NCBI GenBank assembly: GCA_958295835.1
Contig: OY282378.1
Span: 3,249,694-3,313,693, forward strand
DNA length: 64,000 nt
DNA from: an uncultured Gammaproteobacteria bacterium
GTDB taxonomy: Bacteria > Pseudomonadota > Gammaproteobacteria > HK1
Direction: 5' to 3'
Part shown: positions 17,773 through 25,429 of the stretch, in pieces
Numbering within the stretch: the first letter of the stretch is position 1
Layout: the number at the start of each line of letters is the position of its first letter
Translations under genes and position numbers: made by a program
Notes under the pieces: model-generated
Databases searched by the model: none
What the model was told of the DNA's origin: nothing
What the model saw: only the letters and a program-made list of their open reading frames with translations

Positions 17773-17807
17773 CCGAGTGGCCGCGGGCGATTACCCGGCC
17801 GCGGCTC

Positions 17808-19112
17808 TCATCAATCCCCTCATTTCAAGTGTCAGATGATGCCGAATATTCCTCGATACACCCGCTGCTCCATCAGCATCCGTCCAAACGCCTCCATCAA
17901 CGCACGCACACGATACTCAGGCCAGTTCGGAATATGCTCATACAGCATCAATCCCTGACGAAACAGCGAATGCGTGCGGTACTTCGCCGTATTCACCTTC
18001 AACCACCGGTCATACCCCAGACTCTCTCCCGCCGCCCCCAACAGCGTCAACAACGCAATCGCCAACGCACTGAGCAGCAGCATCCGGTCGCGGCGTTGCG
18101 GGCGCGAGATGCGCATCGACGACAACCCCATCCCGAAACGCATGTCCTTGATGTCGCGAAAGCTCGTCTCGATTCCCCAACGTTTCCCGTCATATCGAAT
18201 CAGCGTGCGCGTCCTCACCGTGCGCTCGCTCGACACCACACACCACGGCTCCTTCATCTCCCGGTCTTGCACGCACACCACCGTGCCCACCTCCAATTCA
18301 TGCGCATCGGTCACCTTCGCATCCCGTAACGTGCGCGCCCGTCCGCCCGCGCCCACCCACTGCGCCGCCTCGCGCCGCTCTCCCCTGGCATTGGTGACGT
18401 AGTAGTTTCCCTGCATTCGAATCACATACTCGAAACCCAACTCCTCCCCCCGGTCGGAGCCGGGGGCAGGCTTTGAGCAACGTCATCAACCGGCAACTCG
18501 CAAACCCACGGTCCGCCAACACCGTCACCTTCACCCCTTCCGGCATCACGTCGCACAATTGCCGCACCAACGCCTCCTCATACCCCGTCTGATTCCCCTT
18601 CAGTGTCGATGCCTGCACCGTCTTCCACATCAGCGGCGTCGCACGACCATGACTCGTCAACATCGACAACACCAGTGTCTCGTGCCCATCCCGAGCAAAG
18701 CTCGTCCAGTCCAGTGCCACCAACACCTCCGGGCGAGACCCCACCATGTAGGGCGCCCAATGGGCGAAGAACTCTTCCATCACCACCCCGTCATTGCTCA
18801 GCAGCCGGTCGACCTGTTTCACCGCGTGCTTGCCCAACGTCCCCTGGGCCTGCGCCAGACCTTGCCCGACCGCATGGACCGCCAGCGAGGCGCTGCCTCA
18901 GCACCCCCAGCGTCCCGTTGGCCAGCGACAGCACCCGCTTCGCGTGCAGGTCCCCGTCGTACAATCGGGTGATGAATTCATTGATCTCGTTCCGCCGCAG
19001 AGCGCCTTTCGGTCTCATGACTCGTCTCCGAATCCAGTCGAAGACTTTACATTGATCCCAAAATCAGCAAGTTGCAAGTCCTATTTCATGCAGAAAATGA
19101 GGGGATCTCTGA
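17808..19112 (-). mobile_element. IS4-type insertion sequence with 11-bp target duplication
   Basis: The element is 1305 bp. Its ends are TCATCAATCCCCTCATTT (17808 onward) and, on the other strand, TCAGAGATCCCCTCATTT, an imperfect inverted repeat. It is flanked by an exact 11-bp direct repeat GGCCGCGGCTC at 17797-17807 and 19113-19123, a length normal for IS4-family elements. It carries one transposase gene, which is frameshifted. It sits inside domain VI of the group II intron remnant. Confidence 0.75.
17832..19018 (-). pseudogene. IS4-type DDE transposase, frameshifted
   Basis: The coding sequence starts at the ATG at 19018 (MRPKGALRRNEINEFITRLY). It shifts frame near 18840 into MGKHAVKQVDRLLSNDGVVM, and again near 18440 into MGFEYVIRMQGNYYVTNARG, ending at 17832. 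The DDE residues are visible: D in VALDWTSF, D in VLADRGFA, and E in YDGKRWGIETSFRDIKDM, the IS4 Y...W..E...K signature. At least two frameshifts mean no full transposase can be made, so the element is probably immobile unless supplied in trans. Confidence 0.75.
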
Positions 19113-19380
19113 GGCCGCGGCTCCCACAGAGCCGGGCGTGCCCGATTCGAGCACCCGGCTCCTCGGACTATGGATTCGCTACGCAACGGTACACACTGTG
19201 CACCACGCACACTTGGGGGAGGGGATAGGTCTTGCGCAACCCGCCGAATCGCTCCCACCTCATCCGCCCGCGCCACGACAGGACAACGCACGGCAAGACG
19301 ATCATGCGGGTCGGAGGCCCACGCACCTTGGTGCAGTTCCATTCGAGCGCGGGTGAGAGACTCCCCGCCCACTCCATTCG

Positions 19381-19851
19381 ATGGTACTGTTCGAGGCATC
19401 CGGACACCGGGAGAAACTCGCCGTGGAGCATCCGGCTGCTGTCCAACGAATCGAGGGCATCGGCGTGCCTTCCGCCGCTTTCGTCGATCAGGCGGTCTAC
19501 ATCCGGACGGTGCGGGCGGGGCTGTCCGGGGAAGTCGTCAAGCAGGCCATCGACGCAATCGGCCATCGCGACTTCTTCGTTCGCCTGCTGGGAACGACCT
19601 CCGGTCATCTGAACCGGCTCTACGATCGAAAGTCCCTTGGACCGGCTCGAAGCGAGGGGCTTCTGGACACGTTGCGCATTTTTGCCGCCGCTACCGCCGC
19701 ATTCGACGGCCTTGAACGCGCACAAGATTGGCTTGGCACCGCGCTGCCCGCCCTGGAAGGCGACCGCCCCATCGATCTTTGCGACACGTTCGAGGGGCGC
19801 CGTCTGGTACGGGAGATCATTCGCAAAATCGAGTACGGCGAATTCCCCTGA
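19381..19851 (+). CDS. Antitoxin of the Xre/MbcA/ParS type (RES partner)
   Basis: A 156-residue antitoxin. The middle carries a degenerate helix-turn-helix (RLLGTTSGHLNRLYDRKSLG). The C-terminal toxin-binding domain reads AQDWLGTALPALEGDRPIDL then CDTFEGRRLVREIIRKIEYG, with the family pattern 'W...P..AL.G..P.DLL.T..G...V'. It would bind and silence the RES toxin and repress its own promoter. The stop overlaps the toxin ATG by one base (TGATG at 19849-19853), the usual antitoxin-first order. No strong ribosome site precedes the ATG at 19381, so the start could be slightly different. Confidence 0.75.
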   Translation: MVLFEASGHREKLAVEHPAAVQRIEGIGVPSAAFVDQAVYIRTVRAGLSGEVVKQAIDAIGHRDFFVRLLGTTSGHLNRLYDRKSLGPARSEGLLDTLRIFAAATAAFDGLERAQDWLGTALPALEGDRPIDLCDTFEGRRLVREIIRKIEYGEFP

Positions 19852-20336
19852 TGCGGCTGTACCGCATCTGCCATGTCCGCTACCTGGAGGATCTTCGCGG
19901 ACTGGGAGCCAGCTACCGGGATGGAGCACGCTGGAACGAACCCGGACTTCCGGTCGTTTATTTCGCCGAGACGCCGAGCGTCGCGATGCTGGAGATGGCC
20001 CACTATCTGCCGTCTCCCCGCTTGGTGCCGCCTGGGTACCGGCTGGGTGTCTACGAGGTGAGTGACGAGGCCGCTCTCGAACGTTGGCATGTCCATGATC
20101 TTCCAGAGGGTTGGGACCGTTACCCTCATCCCCGATCCACACGGCGAATGGGTACCTTGTGGTTGATGCGAAAGGAAGCGCCCTTGTTGGCCGTACCGAG
20201 TGTGGCGGTGCCCGGAGGCCTGGAAAGTATCGTGCTGGCCAATCCGAACATCCTCGGCGAGGGAACAGTCCGGTTGATCGCCGCGGAAGAGCGAATCTAC
20301 AACTCGAGAGCGTTCGCGTCGGAGCAGGGGAGATAG
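19851..20336 (+). CDS. RES-domain toxin
   Basis: A 161-residue toxin of the family whose members deplete NAD+ or modify proteins with ADP-ribose. MRLYRICHVRYLEDLRGLGA and YRDGARWNEPGLPVVYFAET include the conserved Arg, and SVAMLEMAHYL has the conserved Glu. The Ser region is VPGGLESIVLANPNI. Length and layout are normal and no disruption is seen, so the pair with the preceding antitoxin looks intact. Confidence 0.8.
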   Translation: MRLYRICHVRYLEDLRGLGASYRDGARWNEPGLPVVYFAETPSVAMLEMAHYLPSPRLVPPGYRLGVYEVSDEAALERWHVHDLPEGWDRYPHPRSTRRMGTLWLMRKEAPLLAVPSVAVPGGLESIVLANPNILGEGTVRLIAAEERIYNSRAFASEQGR

Positions 20337-20353
20337 GCAGCCCCGTTCATTGT

Positions 20354-20409
20354 CCACGCCTCGGAAGAGTTGCGAACACAAGCACCTCGAACTTGCCGGC
20401 ACGCGGAAG
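20354..20409. repeat. 56-nt direct repeat, copy 1
   Basis: Begins CCACGCCTCGGAAGAGTTGC and matches 21141-21196 at about 48 of 56 positions in the same orientation. The two copies flank the macro-domain gene. On the minus strand both copies keep an open frame: FRVPASSRCLCSQLFRGVD here and [19 protein letters not shown] in the other. Confidence 0.6.
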
Positions 20410-20508
20410 GGGCTCGATCATCCACATGGTCGCCGGCGGCTCGATGCAGGTCGGCCCGAAGAGCGTGATGGTGCCTGATCGTCGTCGCCGGCGACCGTGG
20501 CGAGCCGT

Positions 20509-21042
20509 TCACAGGGGCGGAGCGGCGGCGTTCTCCAGGGCGCGCTCATGGGCCTGTCGCGACTCACGCCCGAAGCAGCACAGGACGATGCGGCGGAGGG
20601 AGGAATGCTCCGCGGCCTCCGCCGCCACGGTCCGGACCGCGATCTCCGCCGCACGCGGCGCCGGAAAACCATAGGCGCCGGTCGAAATCGCCGGGAACGC
20701 GATGGTCTCGACGCCGTGCGCGGAAGCGAGCCGGAGCGATTCCCGGTAGCAGCTCTCGAGAAGAGGCTCCTCGCCGTGGCCCCCTCCCCGCCATACCGGA
20801 CCGACGGTATGGATGACGTGGCGGGCCGGAAGATCGTAGGCGCCGGTGATAAGGGCCTCACCGGTCGGACATCCGCCGAGCCGGCGGCATTCTTCGAGAA
20901 GCCGGGGGCCGGCCGCGCGATGGATTGCACCGTCCACGCCGCCCCCGCCGAGCAGTGATTCGTTCGCGGCGTTGACGATCGCATCCACCACCAGCCGCGT
21001 GATGTCACCTTCAATGACTTCGATACGGTTCGTTGCGTTCAT
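20509..21042 (-). CDS. Macro-domain ADP-ribosyl hydrolase
   Basis: A 177-residue macro-domain protein, probably removing acetyl or ADP-ribose groups from O-acetyl-ADP-ribose or modified substrates. [20 protein letters not shown] and [20 protein letters not shown] contain the diagnostic 'D-I-T', 'N-A-A-N' and '[10 protein letters not shown]' ligand-binding motifs. The phosphate loop is [10 protein letters not shown]. Length is standard. The start at 21042 (MNATNRIEV) is preferred; the frame stays open upstream through repeat sequence. It is convergent with the RES toxin and flanked by direct repeats. A role in reversing ADP-ribosylation by the neighbouring RES toxin is possible but inferred only from position. 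Confidence 0.85.
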   Translation of the reverse strand: MNATNRIEVIEGDITRLVVDAIVNAANESLLGGGGVDGAIHRAAGPRLLEECRRLGGCPTGEALITGAYDLPARHVIHTVGPVWRGGGHGEEPLLESCYRESLRLASAHGVETIAFPAISTGAYGFPAPRAAEIAVRTVAAEAAEHSSLRRIVLCCFGRESRQAHERALENAAAPPL

Positions 21043-21140
21043 GGAGACCACCGTGTTTCCAGCTCCTTTCAGGAGGCTGGCCAAGGATTCAATCCCGGCG
21101 AACTCGCTACCCGCACGGGCGCATTTGAAGCCGATATCTT

Positions 21141-21196
21141 CCACGCCTCGGAAGAATCGTGAACACACGCACTTCGAACTTGCTGACACGCGGAAG
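21141..21196. repeat. 56-nt direct repeat, copy 2
   Basis: Second copy of the 20354-20409 repeat, 787 nt away, on the other side of the macro-domain gene. Confidence 0.6.
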
Positions 21197-21671
21197 CTTG
21201 TGCGACGCCTTCGACAGTGAATCGCCCACCCTCGGAGAACGCCGGCTCCGCAATCCGGCTCACTCCCTGGAACGCGAATATCCTGGCGCGGTGGCCTCGA
21301 ACAGGAGCGTGACCGTCGATGAGTGATAGACTCCGCCGCCGTGCCATTGTGCGCCGGCGGGGAGCCCCGGCGCCGACCGCCACGGAGCCTCGACATGACG
21401 CTTGACGCACCGTCGGACAGTCCCTTCTCCCCGAGTGAAGGCGTTGTGTGGCGCCACTTCGGCGGGATTCCGCTCATGAGTGCGTATCGAGCCCCGGCCG
21501 GTCCCCGGCCTTCCCCCGCGTGGACATGCTCGCCGTTCGCCGGCCTCGTGCCGCAGGAGAGCGGCGATCGGTTCACGCGATGCGTGTTCGAACGGCGCTA
21601 CGCGGCCCGGCCGGACGTCAGGAAGGTCGAGCTGGAGATGGTGCCGGAACAGGACGGATGGTAGTACCGTC
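21197..21671. other. Gene-poor stretch with one doubtful small frame
   Basis: An open frame from an ATG at 21394 to 21664 ([20 protein letters not shown] onward) has no recognisable family, and a longer frame overlaps it on the other strand. Neither has a good ribosome site. I regard both as doubtful. Nothing else is visible. Confidence 0.3.
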
Positions 21672-21953
21672 ATGAGCAAAGGTTCCGTCGAGACGAGCAT
21701 GGAGCCCTGTGTCTACAAGTATCGGGTGCTGATCGAGCCGGCCGAGGAAGGCGGCTTCGTCGTCACCGTGCCCGCCCTTCCGGGCTGTGTCACGCAAGGC
21801 GAGACTCGGGATGAAGCCGTGGCGATGGCTCGCGACTGCATCGAGGGATTCCTGGCGTGTCTCGCCGAGGCGGGCGAACCCATCCCGGTGGAGCCGGAGC
21901 CCGCCGATGCCGTTGCGGTCTGGATGGAAGTGGCAGGGCCGGTCGCGGCGTGA
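21672..21953 (+). CDS. hicB: HicB-type antitoxin
   Basis: A protein of about 93 residues with the partial RNase-H fold of HicB: YKYRVLIEPAEEGGFVVTVP, ALPGCVTQGETRDEAVAMAR and a closing helix DCIEGFLACLAEAGEPIP. It would neutralise the HicA RNase encoded directly after it. Two in-frame starts exist, ATG 21672 and ATG 21699; family length slightly favours the latter. There is no C-terminal DNA-binding domain. The stop overlaps the hicA start (GTGA at 21950-21953), giving antitoxin-first order and coupling. Confidence 0.8.
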   Translation: MSKGSVETSMEPCVYKYRVLIEPAEEGGFVVTVPALPGCVTQGETRDEAVAMARDCIEGFLACLAEAGEPIPVEPEPADAVAVWMEVAGPVAA

Positions 21954-22336
21954 AGGGTCGCCTGCCGTCGCTTCGCCCGCGACGGCTCATCGCCGCATTG
22001 AAACGTGGTGGTTTCGTGGAACGCCGGCAGACGGGGAGCCATCTCTTTCTGGCTCACCCCGATCGGCCCGGAAGGCCTGTGCCCATTCCCATACATGCTC
22101 GCGAGTTGAAACGGGGCACGCTGGTAGCCATTCTCCGGCAGGCGGGAGTCACGGTCGAAGAGCTACGGGAGCTTCTTCGAGTGCTTTGCGTGTATGGAAC
22201 GAGGCTGTTCCTCGCTCGTCTACGATGCTGGCCGGGGCGCCCGCGATTCCGCGTAACGGAATCGCCAGGCAAACGCGCCGGCGGTCGCCGCTCTGCGGCG
22301 TGGCTTGTGTCGGGCGCCGGCCGGACGCTTGCGTGA
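21950..22336 (+). CDS. hicA: HicA-type mRNA interferase with abnormal C-terminal extension
   Basis: Starts with GTG overlapping the hicB stop. The first ~75 residues are a normal HicA: LRPRRLIAALKRGGFVERRQ, TGSHLFLAHPDRP (catalytic His in G-S-H), VPIPIHARELKRGTLVAILR and QAGVTVEELRELL, where the family usually ends. Here the frame runs on for about 50 more residues into a copy of the dispersed repeat (22191-22296), ending at 22336. I infer that the repeat replaced the native stop. The extension may weaken or alter toxicity, and the toxin may be tolerated for that reason. Confidence 0.7.
   Translation: MKGRLPSLRPRRLIAALKRGGFVERRQTGSHLFLAHPDRPGRPVPIPIHARELKRGTLVAILRQAGVTVEELRELLRVLCVYGTRLFLARLRCWPGRPRFRVTESPGKRAGGRRSAAWLVSGAGRTLA
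22191..22296 (-). repeat. Dispersed in-frame repeat, copy 2 (end of hicA)
   Basis: Aligns base for base without gaps to 11346-11451. Shared blocks include GTATGGAA(T/C)GA(A/G)GCTGTTCC and CGGAATCGCCA(A/G)GC. The minus-strand frame reads LAIPLRGIAGAPASIVDERG then TASFHT, but here it is the plus strand that is used as the hicA extension. Confidence 0.65.
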
Positions 22337-22399
22337 CGGGGTGGACTGCGCTCGCACGATCGGGGTCGTTGAACACCACCGCGAAGATGGAGCACGACG

Positions 22400-22708
22400 A
22401 TGACGCAACCAGGCGCATTCCAGAGCGCATTCTCGGCATGGAAGGCATGGTCCTGGCACCGGGAGCGCCTCAAGCTCCGCTTGCTGGGCGTGGGCATGAG
22501 CGCGTTCGCGGCATGGCTGCTCTGGGAAGGCGGAGGGCCGTGGCCCGTCGCGGTCGCAGTGGGGGTGATCGAGCACTGGTCGCGGGAAGTCATGCGGAAG
22601 TACGAGAAAGACACCGGAGCCATCCCCGACTGGGTCACGGGGGTGAACCTGCTCGCCAACGTCGCAGCCGCCGGACTGCTCATTACCGGATTCATCCTGA
22701 CACGGTGA
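22400..22708 (+). CDS. Small membrane protein, unknown
   Basis: A 102-residue protein with two hydrophobic segments: RLLGVGMSAFAAWLLWEG with PWPVAVAVGVI, and VNLLANVAAAGLLITGFIL near the C-terminus. The loop between is charged (EHWSREVMRKYEKDTG). A GGAG stands about 9 nt before the ATG. I recognise no family. It lies directly before nuoH on the same strand (38 nt), so it could be read with the nuo genes, but it is not a complex I subunit. Confidence 0.5.
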   Translation: MTQPGAFQSAFSAWKAWSWHRERLKLRLLGVGMSAFAAWLLWEGGGPWPVAVAVGVIEHWSREVMRKYEKDTGAIPDWVTGVNLLANVAAAGLLITGFILTR

Positions 22709-22750
22709 GCGCAGCCCATGCCTCCTGACACGGTGACCTCCGCTCATGCC
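22695..22750 (+). repeat. 28-nt tandem duplication at the nuoH start
   Basis: TCCTGACACGGTGA begins at 22695 and again at 22723. Each unit ends in CATGCC-like sequence, so the second supplies the nuoH ATG and the first is a decoy copy of it. The unit also spans the stop of the preceding small gene. Confidence 0.6.
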
Positions 22751-23813
22751 TGAACCCCTCGCCACCGCCCTCGGATGGCTCCCCTACGAGCTTGCGCTGC
22801 TCGTCGAGACGCTGCTCAAGATCGTGGCGCTGCTCGTTCCCCTGCTGCTGACGGTGGCGTGGTACACCTACGCCGAGCGCAAGGTCATCGGGTACATGCA
22901 GGTGCGCCTCGGCCCCAACCGGGTGGGGCCGAAGGGGTTGCTGCAACCGGTGGCGGACGCCGTGAAGCTCATGTTCAAGGAGCTGATCGTCCCGGCCGGG
23001 GCGAACCGGGCGCTGTTCGTGCTGGCGCCGGTGATCTCGCTGACCTCCGCGCTGGCGGCGTGGGCGGTGGTGCCGTTCTCGGATTTCCTGGTGATCGCCG
23101 ACGTCAACGCCGGGCTGCTCTACGTCCTCGCGATGACCTCGCTCGGGGTGTACGGGGTCATCATCGCGGGGTGGGCCTCGAACTCGAAGTACGCCCTGCT
23201 CGGTGCGATGCGCTCCGCCGCCCAGATCGTGGCCTACGAGATCGCGATGGGGTTCGCCCTCGTCGTGGTGCTGATGGCCGCGGGCAGCCTCAATCTCCGC
23301 GAGATCGTGCTCGCCCAGGAGGGGGGACTGGTCCGGTGGTTCTGGCTGCCCCTGCTGCCGATGTTCGCGGTCTACGTGATCTCCGGGATCGCGGAGACCA
23401 ACCGCGCCCCCTTCGACGTCGCCGAGGGCGAGTCCGAGATCGTGGCCGGCTTCCACGTGGAGTACTCGGGGATGGCGTTCTCGGTGTTCTTCCTCGCCGA
23501 GTACGCGAACATGATCCTGATCAGCGCGCTGACGGTGATCATGTTCCTCGGCGGCTGGCTCTCGCCCTTCCCGGAGTGGGCGGACGCGCCCTACGTCGGC
23601 TGGGTGTTCGAGCCCGGCGTACACTGGTTCGCCGGCAAGCTCGTGTTCTTCATGTTCCTGTACCTGTGGCTGCGCGCCACCTTCCCGCGCTACCGCTACG
23701 ACCAGATCATGCGGCTCGGATGGAAGGTCTTCATTCCGCTCACGATCATCTGGATCGTGGTGGTCGGGATCGCCATCATGGCCGGCCTGCCGCCGTGGTT
23801 CGACGGAGCGTAA
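22746..23813 (+). CDS. nuoH: NADH-quinone oxidoreductase subunit H
   Basis: A 355-residue membrane subunit joining the peripheral and membrane arms of complex I at the quinone site. Diagnostic stretches are [20 protein letters not shown] (loop 1), [20 protein letters not shown] (quinone-cavity loop with acidic residues), and [15 protein letters not shown] near the end. It has about eight transmembrane helices, as expected. It opens the H-I-J-K-L-M-N run, but nuoG, its usual upstream neighbour, is 6.3 kb away. A short tandem duplication precedes the ATG. Confidence 0.95.
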   Translation: MPEPLATALGWLPYELALLVETLLKIVALLVPLLLTVAWYTYAERKVIGYMQVRLGPNRVGPKGLLQPVADAVKLMFKELIVPAGANRALFVLAPVISLTSALAAWAVVPFSDFLVIADVNAGLLYVLAMTSLGVYGVIIAGWASNSKYALLGAMRSAAQIVAYEIAMGFALVVVLMAAGSLNLREIVLAQEGGLVRWFWLPLLPMFAVYVISGIAETNRAPFDVAEGESEIVAGFHVEYSGMAFSVFFLAEYANMILISALTVIMFLGGWLSPFPEWADAPYVGWVFEPGVHWFAGKLVFFMFLYLWLRATFPRYRYDQIMRLGWKVFIPLTIIWIVVVGIAIMAGLPPWFDGA

Positions 23814-23831
23814 AACCATCATGAATCCGCC

Positions 23832-24320
23832 ATGAACAGGATCCACCACTACCTGAGGAGCTTCCTCCTCCTCGAGCTGCTGAAGGGGCTGCGCCTCACG
23901 TTGCGCTACTTCGTGAGCGAGAAGTTCACGGTGCAGTACCCGGAGCAGAAGACCCCCATGTCGCCGCGCTTCCGCGGGCTCCACGCGCTACGCCGCTACC
24001 CGAACGGGGAGGAGCGCTGCATCGCCTGCAAGCTCTGCGAGGCGGTGTGCCCGGCGCTGGCCATCACCATCGACTCGGAGGTGCGCGCGGACGGGACGCG
24101 GCGCACCACGCGCTACGACATCGATCTCTTCAAGTGCATCTTCTGCGGGTTCTGCGAAGAGTCCTGCCCCGTCGATTCCATCGTGGAGACGCGGGTGCAC
24201 GAATACCACTTCGAGAAGCGCGGCGAGAACATCATGACCAAGGACAAGCTGCTGGCCATCGGCGACGCCCGCGAGAAGGAGATCGCGGCGGACCGCCTCG
24301 CGGATGCGCTCTACCGCTGA
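23832..24320 (+). CDS. nuoI: NADH-quinone oxidoreductase subunit I
   Basis: A 162-residue ferredoxin-like subunit carrying two [4Fe-4S] clusters (N6a, N6b). The motifs are [12 protein letters not shown] and [12 protein letters not shown]. The amphipathic N-terminus ([20 protein letters not shown]) anchors it to the membrane arm. It lies 18 nt after nuoH. Length is normal. Its 3' side is followed by an unusual 181-nt repeat tract before nuoJ. Confidence 0.95.
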   Translation: MNRIHHYLRSFLLLELLKGLRLTLRYFVSEKFTVQYPEQKTPMSPRFRGLHALRRYPNGEERCIACKLCEAVCPALAITIDSEVRADGTRRTTRYDIDLFKCIFCGFCEESCPVDSIVETRVHEYHFEKRGENIMTKDKLLAIGDAREKEIAADRLADALYR

Positions 24321-24501
24321 CCATCGCCGATGACTGCCGACTGCCACTATGCCATTGACTACCGCCATTGCCGCCGACTACCGCCAACTGCCACCGACTG
24401 CCACTGGCTACCGCCATTACCGCCAACTGCCGCTATGCCGCTGACTACCGCCGTTAACGCCGACTGCCGCTAATTACCGCCAATTACCACCGATACTGCC
24501 G
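24321..24501 (+). repeat. Degenerate trinucleotide-like tract between nuoI and nuoJ
   Basis: About 180 nt made of variants of ACTACCGCC, ACTGCCGCT and ACTGCCACT, with recurring TATGCCATTGACTACCGCC and TATGCCGCTGACTACCGCC. Nuo junctions here otherwise overlap or are very short. No gene or hairpin terminator is visible, and the tract ends at the nuoJ ATG. Confidence 0.75.
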
Positions 24502-25119
24502 ATGTTCGTCCAACTCGTCTTCTATGTCCTCGGCGCCGTCCTCGTGGCGTCGGCGGTCGCGGTGATCACCGCGAGGAATCCGGTGCACTCCGCGCTGTTC
24601 CTCGTCCTCGCCTTCTTCACCAGCGCCGGCATCTGGCTCCTCCTCGAAGCGGAGTTCCTCGCCATCGTCCTCGTCCTGGTCTACGTCGGCGCGGTGATGG
24701 TGCTGTTCCTGTTCGTGGTGATGATGCTCGACGTGAACCTCGCGCCCCTGCGCGAGGGGTTCATCCGCTACCTCCCGGTCGGGGCGGCGGTGGCGGCGGT
24801 GGTGGTGGTGGAGATCGCGCTGGTGATCGGGGCCTCCGGCTTCGACCTCGGCTCGATGCCGGCCCCGCCCGCCCACGAGGCCGGGTACAGCAACACCAAG
24901 GAGTTGGGAGCGCTGCTCTACACGGTGTACGTCTACCCCTTCGAGATCGCGGGGGCGATCCTGCTCGTCGCCATCGTCGCGGCCATCGCGCTGACCATGC
25001 GGCGGCGCAGCGGGGTCAAGACCCAGGACCCGGCCCGGCAGGTCGAGGTGCGGCGCGCGGACCGTGTGCGCATCGTGCGGATGCCGGCCGAGAAGCGCGA
25101 GCGGGTCTCCGACCGATGA
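24502..25119 (+). CDS. nuoJ: NADH-quinone oxidoreductase subunit J
   Basis: A 205-residue membrane subunit with five hydrophobic helices. The early pattern [20 protein letters not shown] and [20 protein letters not shown], the latter containing the conserved pi-bulge region, is diagnostic. The C-terminus is cytoplasmic and basic. The stop overlaps the nuoK ATG by four bases. Confidence 0.93.
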   Translation: MFVQLVFYVLGAVLVASAVAVITARNPVHSALFLVLAFFTSAGIWLLLEAEFLAIVLVLVYVGAVMVLFLFVVMMLDVNLAPLREGFIRYLPVGAAVAAVVVVEIALVIGASGFDLGSMPAPPAHEAGYSNTKELGALLYTVYVYPFEIAGAILLVAIVAAIALTMRRRSGVKTQDPARQVEVRRADRVRIVRMPAEKRERVSDR

Positions 25120-25421
25120 TCCCGCTCTCCCACTTCATCGTGCTCGGGGCGATCCTCTTCTGCATCAGCATGGCGGGGATCTTCCTCAACCGGAAGAACG
25201 TGATCGTCCTGCTCATGTCGATCGAGCTGATGCTGCTCTCGGTGAACCTGAACTTCGTCGCGTTCTCGCGCTTTCTCGACGACACCGCCGGCCAGGTGTT
25301 CGTCTTCTTCATCCTGACCGTGGCGGCGGCGGAGGCGGCGATCGGCCTCGCGATCCTCGTCGTCCTGTTCCGCAACCGGGGCACGATCAACGTCGCGGAT
25401 CTGGATACGGCCAAGGGATAG
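25116..25421 (+). CDS. nuoK: NADH-quinone oxidoreductase subunit K
   Basis: A 101-residue, three-helix subunit of the proton channel region. [20 protein letters not shown] contains the essential membrane glutamate of helix 2 (MSIELM). A second conserved Glu is in [13 protein letters not shown]. The start overlaps the nuoJ stop and nuoL follows after 8 nt. Confidence 0.95.
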   Translation: MIPLSHFIVLGAILFCISMAGIFLNRKNVIVLLMSIELMLLSVNLNFVAFSRFLDDTAGQVFVFFILTVAAAEAAIGLAILVVLFRNRGTINVADLDTAKG

Positions 25422-25429
25422 GGCGGACG

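Larger units (their letters stand above)
17773..19175 (-). mobile_element. 3' end of a group II intron (domains V-VI), split by an IS
   Basis: On the minus strand 19161-19129 reads GAGCCGGGTGCTCGAATCGG then GCACGCCCGGCTC. This is a 33-nt hairpin closely matching group II intron domain V: GAGCCG start, GAAN-type loop, 2-nt bulge around ACG, and complementary CGGCTC end. After TGTGG, domain VI begins with GAGCCGCGGCC. It resumes on the far side of the IS at 17796 as GGGTAATCGCCCGCGGCCAC and ends near 17773. Removing the IS and one target duplication restores a GCCGCGG/CCGCGGC stem. No reverse transcriptase frame is present, so only the 3' tail survives. Confidence 0.55.

Noticed and set aside
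19168..20142. A 324-codon frame antisense to the Xre/RES genes
   Set aside because: Antisense to two clear TA genes; no family resemblance. I also looked for a group II intron reverse transcriptase here and found none.
21260..21700. Overlapping small frames on both strands upstream of hicB
   Set aside because: Neither strand shows a recognisable family or translation signals; recorded only as a gene-poor stretch.
22149..22448. A minus-strand gene containing the dispersed repeat after hicA
   Set aside because: Only the repeat portion has a counterpart elsewhere; there is no ribosome site and it overlaps hicA and the small membrane protein.
24321..24501. CRISPR array between nuoI and nuoJ
   Set aside because: The repeats are 8-20 nt degenerate words without constant repeat-spacer periodicity, and no cas genes are present.
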